This document shows, piece by piece, positions 14,594 to 17,314 of a stretch of 17,314 bases of DNA (the first letter of the stretch is position 1; every line of letters begins with the position of its first letter). This stretch comes from Tannerella sp. (lineage in GTDB: Bacteria; Bacteroidota; Bacteroidia; Bacteroidales; Tannerellaceae): contig JAIRLL010000287.1 of the NCBI GenBank assembly GCA_031259505.1, forward strand, positions 1 to 17,314, read 5' to 3'. Made by a program: the position numbers and the translations under genes. A model generated the notes under the pieces. The model saw nothing but the letters and a program-made list of their open reading frames with translations. It ran no database searches and was not told the DNA's origin.

Positions 14594-15409
14594 TTATGTG
14601 ATGTAAATGATTCCTTCGTATACCATGACGGCTTCGCCCGTCATCCACACGGTGTTTGTTTCTTCGTCCCATTCGACGGTTAGCGAGCCTCCGTCTGCCC
14701 TGACGACGGCTTTCCGCGCCGTCTTCGCCGCATTTACGCTTGCCACAAGCGTGGCGCAGGCGCCCGTCCCGCAGGCCTGCGTAATGCCTGACCCTCTTTC
14801 CCATACGCGCATACGAATCTCGCTGCCGCTCAGCGGCTGTGCAAACTCGACATTCGTACGGCCGGAGAAAAACGGATGCCGCTCAATCAGCGGCCCGACT
14901 TCGGACAGTTTGATCGCCTCGACGTCTTCCGTGAAAATCACAAAATGCGGATTGCCCGTCGACACAACCGAGCCCGTATATTTCTTTCCGCCGGCTTCGA
15001 TTTCTACCGGCTGTTTCTCGAACGAGGGATGACCCATGTCGACGGTTACTTCGTCCACCTTGCCGTCGTCCGTCACCGCAAGGCGAAGTTCCCTGACTCC
15101 CGACAGGGTTTCGAGCGTCACGCGGGTTTTTGACGTGAGACCCTGTTCATACACGTACTTCCCGATACACCGCGTGGCATTTCCGCACATCATCGCTTCC
15201 GAACCGTCCGCGTTGAATATGCGCATGGCGAAGTCTGCCCTGTCCGACCTGTCAATCAAAACCAGTCCGTCGGAACCGATTCCCGTGTGAGGCGCACTCC
15301 ATTTGACGGAAAATTCGTCCGGACGGGAAATCGCGTATACCATATTATTAATGTATATATAGTCATTTCCTGCTCCGTGCATCTTATGAAAACGTATCTG
15401 CTGTGCCAT
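14594..15409 (-). CDS. dapF: Diaminopimelate epimerase
   Basis: A 271-residue DapF that interconverts LL- and meso-diaminopimelate, giving the precursor of lysine and of peptidoglycan cross-links. Both halves of the pseudo-symmetric fold carry their catalytic cysteine: Cys75 in MMCGNATRCIG and Cys213 in TQACGTGACAT. The opening FHKMHGAGNDYIYI and the substrate loop TGNPHFVIF are also typical. It is the first gene of a dapF-dapL operon (27-nt gap) with its own promoter about 50 nt upstream. In pathway order DapL acts before DapF, so gene order is reversed relative to the reactions. Nothing is missing or odd in the active site. Confidence 0.97.
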   Translation of the reverse strand: MAQQIRFHKMHGAGNDYIYINNMVYAISRPDEFSVKWSAPHTGIGSDGLVLIDRSDRADFAMRIFNADGSEAMMCGNATRCIGKYVYEQGLTSKTRVTLETLSGVRELRLAVTDDGKVDEVTVDMGHPSFEKQPVEIEAGGKKYTGSVVSTGNPHFVIFTEDVEAIKLSEVGPLIERHPFFSGRTNVEFAQPLSGSEIRMRVWERGSGITQACGTGACATLVASVNAAKTARKAVVRADGGSLTVEWDEETNTVWMTGEAVMVYEGIIYIT

Positions 15410-15456
15410 CTTCCTGTTTTTAAAGCCTGTCTTTTTCTTTTTATTCTATTTCGCTG

Positions 15457-15487
15457 CAAATATATGTCTTTTTGCGAATACGGCAAT
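15457..15487 (-). promoter_or_regulatory. Promoter of the dapF-dapL operon
   Basis: On the minus strand: ATTG (15487-15484, one mismatch to TTTG), a 19-bp spacer, and a perfect TATATTTG (15464-15457). Transcription should start near 15453, giving a leader of about 44 nt. The rest of 15410-15622 shows nothing else. Confidence 0.65.
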
Positions 15488-15622
15488 AAGAAAATCGAAC
15501 AAAATGACGAGGTTGTTGAAAAAAAAATTCTTCGTGTCACAAATACAGGCATTTACGTTTGGCGTTTATTTTATGCGGATGGAATGCAGCGCGGCGACAG
15601 TCCGGATACATAGCGCTGACTG

Positions 15623-16870
15623 TCAGTTGTCAAAAGATTTGATAAGAAAGGATGGATTCAGCCGCAGGTAGACACCGAACGAATAGCAAGTCTGCGCCGG
15701 CACGGTATAAATTCCTGCAGAAGGGTCGCTTATACGGCTCGAAGGCCGGAGGTGAAAATCAAAGTCGATACCCAGCGCATATCCTGCGCCAAAGGTACGG
15801 ATATATTCTCCGCCGAGCGAATACATCGCCGGATGCATGAAATATGCATCCCGCGCCGACATCGACGGCGCGCCGAACAGCGGGTTGCCATACATCGAAA
15901 TGAAATCGTTGCACTTCCAGTAGGCCGCCTTGACGCGAAAATCCGGAAGGTCGACCGATGCGGACACGGCGGTTCCATAGCCGCGCTTCAACGGCCATAA
16001 ATTGCCGGCATGCTGGTAGTAGCCCAGCAGATTCAGTTCCAGGTGGATTTTTTTCAGCGTCCTGTAGCGGAAATGCCAGTCCAGTCCGGCGCCCGCCGCG
16101 CCATTCAGCATGGTCTGGACGGGGAGATTAGTCATATCTATCTGGCCTCCGCGATGCTGCGCCAGTATCTGTAACGGGAAGTACACGTGCGCCGTCGATT
16201 CGGGAGGATTGCACATGAACAGTGCAGATACGCCGAACGAAAAGGCTTCCTGCTTCGTATCCATCTTGTAAATAAAGGTTTCCCAGTTGACCCACGTATC
16301 GAAATGCAGCCATTTGGTATCATACAGCACCTGCATGCCCGTTTCGGGATCGGCCGTCAGGTTCAGTTCAGGATTGTACAGCGGTTCCACAAGCAGATGG
16401 CTCGCCGCGCCGTACAGATTGCCCAGCACGATATTCACCTGTTCGGACAATTGCGCCTGCGCCCGAAAAAACGGATATACGCGCACGAGATTATTGGCAC
16501 GCTCGCCGCGCCAGTAGGCCAGCGAACTGTATGCAAAAGCAGGATAACTGTCCGCTCCCCAAAACCACAGCGAATGAACGCCTCCTTCAATCCTGATATT
16601 AGACACCGGATGGTATACGGCCTTCGTCTGCAACCGGAATCCGGGCAGGGTGTATCCGGGGACGATGATGACGGGCGATTCGATATTCCTGAAGAAATTG
16701 ACGTTGTCGACCTCAACAAATAAACGGTTACTATGCAACGAATCAATATGATAATCCGTCCGGAACACCTTTTCGGAAATTTGCGCATACCCCATAACAG
16801 CCCACCCCGGCGCAAGTAAAACAAACGCCGAAACACACACATATCTTCGAAAACTGTTCCTGTACGACAT
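15623..16870 (-). CDS. Outer-membrane beta-barrel-type protein of unknown function
   Basis: A 415-residue protein that I do not recognise as a named family. It has a basic start (MSYRNSFRRYVCVSAF) and a signal peptide that should be cut near GYA-QISEK (residue 29-30). The mature chain alternates short aromatic/hydrophobic strands with polar turns over its whole length (for example IRIEGGVHSLWFWG, RVYPFFRAQAQL, YALGIDFDFHLRP), with few helices and no membrane helix. That fits a beta-barrel in the outer membrane. No TonB box, plug domain, lipobox or type IX sorting domain is visible. It has a -7 promoter box of its own and appears monocistronic. Function unknown. Confidence 0.65.
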   Translation of the reverse strand: MSYRNSFRRYVCVSAFVLLAPGWAVMGYAQISEKVFRTDYHIDSLHSNRLFVEVDNVNFFRNIESPVIIVPGYTLPGFRLQTKAVYHPVSNIRIEGGVHSLWFWGADSYPAFAYSSLAYWRGERANNLVRVYPFFRAQAQLSEQVNIVLGNLYGAASHLLVEPLYNPELNLTADPETGMQVLYDTKWLHFDTWVNWETFIYKMDTKQEAFSFGVSALFMCNPPESTAHVYFPLQILAQHRGGQIDMTNLPVQTMLNGAAGAGLDWHFRYRTLKKIHLELNLLGYYQHAGNLWPLKRGYGTAVSASVDLPDFRVKAAYWKCNDFISMYGNPLFGAPSMSARDAYFMHPAMYSLGGEYIRTFGAGYALGIDFDFHLRPSSRISDPSAGIYTVPAQTCYSFGVYLRLNPSFLIKSFDN

Positions 16871-16892
16871 AATATCAGTTAAATTCAGGGCG

Positions 16893-16900
16893 CAAATTTA
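16893..16900 (-). promoter_or_regulatory. Promoter -7 box upstream of the outer-membrane-type gene
   Basis: The minus strand reads TAAATTTG, an exact TAnnTTTG, 22 nt upstream of the ATG at 16870. No matching -33 TTTG is seen at the expected distance. Confidence 0.45.
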
Positions 16901-17007
16901 TAAGAAAAATCAAGAGCCATGCGCTTTTTAGCAAGAAAAGTTGCTCATGTAAAAGAAACTTTGTGTCCTTTGTGCTCTTTGTGGTTAGAAATATTATGGG
17001 GCTTGGA

Positions 17008-17039
17008 GACTTTGGGGACAGCGGACTTTGGGGACAGCG
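17008..17039. repeat. Perfect 16-bp tandem duplication
   Basis: GACTTTGGGGACAGCG occurs twice in direct succession (17008-17023 and 17024-17039) with no mismatch. It lies between CTTTGTG blocks 1 and 2. Confidence 0.9.
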
Positions 17040-17162
17040 CTAACTCCTCCCCTATTCTGTCAATGCCTGGGCGGCATCCTGTGTCTGTACTGAAATCAAA
17101 AGCGGAAAGAGGCTTGATATTTTGTGAAATCTTTGTGGCCTTTGTGCTGTTTGCGATTAAAA

Positions 17163-17272
17163 ATGTGCTGTTTACGAAAAGCGTCATTGCGAGTAGCGTA
17201 GCGACGTGGCAATCCGGCGACGTGCATTATTCTGGATTGCTTCCTGCTTCGTACCTCGCAGTCGCAGTGACG
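17163..17272. repeat. Dispersed REP/MITE-like imperfect palindrome, copy C, with conserved flank
   Basis: GTCATTGCGAGTAGCGTAGC (17183-) continues to GACGTGGCAATCC. It faces a second arm, GGATTGCTTCCTGCTTCGTA, that ends in CAGTGACG at 17272, so the copy folds like A and B. The 20 bases before it (17163-17182) are also conserved, in inverted orientation, next to the decayed copy D at 1015-1041 (24 of 27 over the whole block). Confidence 0.7.
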
Positions 17273-17314
17273 CTTGAAACTTTGTGAAACCTTTGTGGTT
17301 AGCCCACATTGCAG

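Larger units (their letters stand above)
16955..17303. repeat. Repeat-rich spacer with three CTTTGTG-type blocks
   Basis: Related blocks built from CTTTGTG units lie at 16955-16988 (ACTTTGTGTCCTTTGTGCTC, then TTTGTGGTTAG), at 17121-17160 (TTTGTGAAATCTTTGTGGCC, then TTTGTGCTG) and at 17276-17303 (ACTTTGTGAAACCTTTGTGG then TTAG). All run in the same direction, and blocks 1 and 3 share GAAACTTTGTG and CTTTGTGGTTAG. No gene is supported between 16901 and the right edge. Confidence 0.7.

Noticed and set aside
15623..16870. TonB-dependent receptor or type IX secretion cargo
   Set aside because: The protein is too short for a TonB receptor, has no plug or TonB box, and lacks a C-terminal sorting domain.
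17160..17272. Conserved peptide from the repeats (VIASxVATWQS...) as a small protein family
   Set aside because: The shared peptide follows from shared DNA. The mismatches between copies A and B cause non-conservative changes and do not favour third codon positions.
1..17314. tRNA, rRNA or known riboswitch
   Set aside because: No cloverleaf with a GTTCRA-type T-loop, no rRNA segment and no recognisable aptamer core was seen on either strand, within the limits of reading by eye.

Overview
The window looks like a chromosomal segment of a Bacteroidales-type bacterium (phylum Bacteroidota). Four things point there: a long type III glutamine synthetase, which was first described in Bacteroides; a one-step DapL lysine/meso-DAP branch; a TorF-like porin joined to a P-II/AmtB pair; and promoter boxes of the Bacteroidota form TAnnTTTG, several of them placed just upstream of start codons. 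Genus and species cannot be read from this sequence alone.

Layout. 1-2255 (+): the 3' end of a GH95-like glycoside hydrolase, then a sugar phosphate isomerase/epimerase-like TIM barrel with its own promoter. 2256-4344: a small, AT-richer accessory patch. It holds an orphan nuclease/toxin-like gene and a HigB-HigA toxin-antitoxin pair, bracketed by two same-orientation copies of an 84-bp imperfect palindrome (REP/MITE-like). 4345-6523 (-): 6-phosphofructokinase followed by an exported metallo-beta-lactamase-fold hydrolase. 6524-7312: gene-poor, with an array of AT-rich palindromes of about 21-bp period next to a GC-rich orphan reading frame. 7313-13204 (-): nitrogen assimilation, in two likely transcription units, porin-glnK-amtB (ended by a strong hairpin) and asnA-GSIII. 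13337-15464 (-): dapF-dapL, the last steps to meso-diaminopimelate, with a clear promoter. 15623-16900 (-): an unrecognised outer-membrane-type protein. 16901-17314: a repeat-rich spacer.

How the genes fit together. Ammonium enters through AmtB under P-II control and is captured by glutamine synthetase III and AsnA. The neighbouring dap operon consumes glutamate nitrogen for cell-wall diaminopimelate and lysine. Pfk, the TIM-barrel isomerase and the GH95-like enzyme are carbohydrate genes but do not form one obvious pathway. No complete new multi-gene system is visible. The least explained parts are the repeat-bracketed toxin patch, its palindromic bidirectional promoter, and the AT-rich palindrome array.
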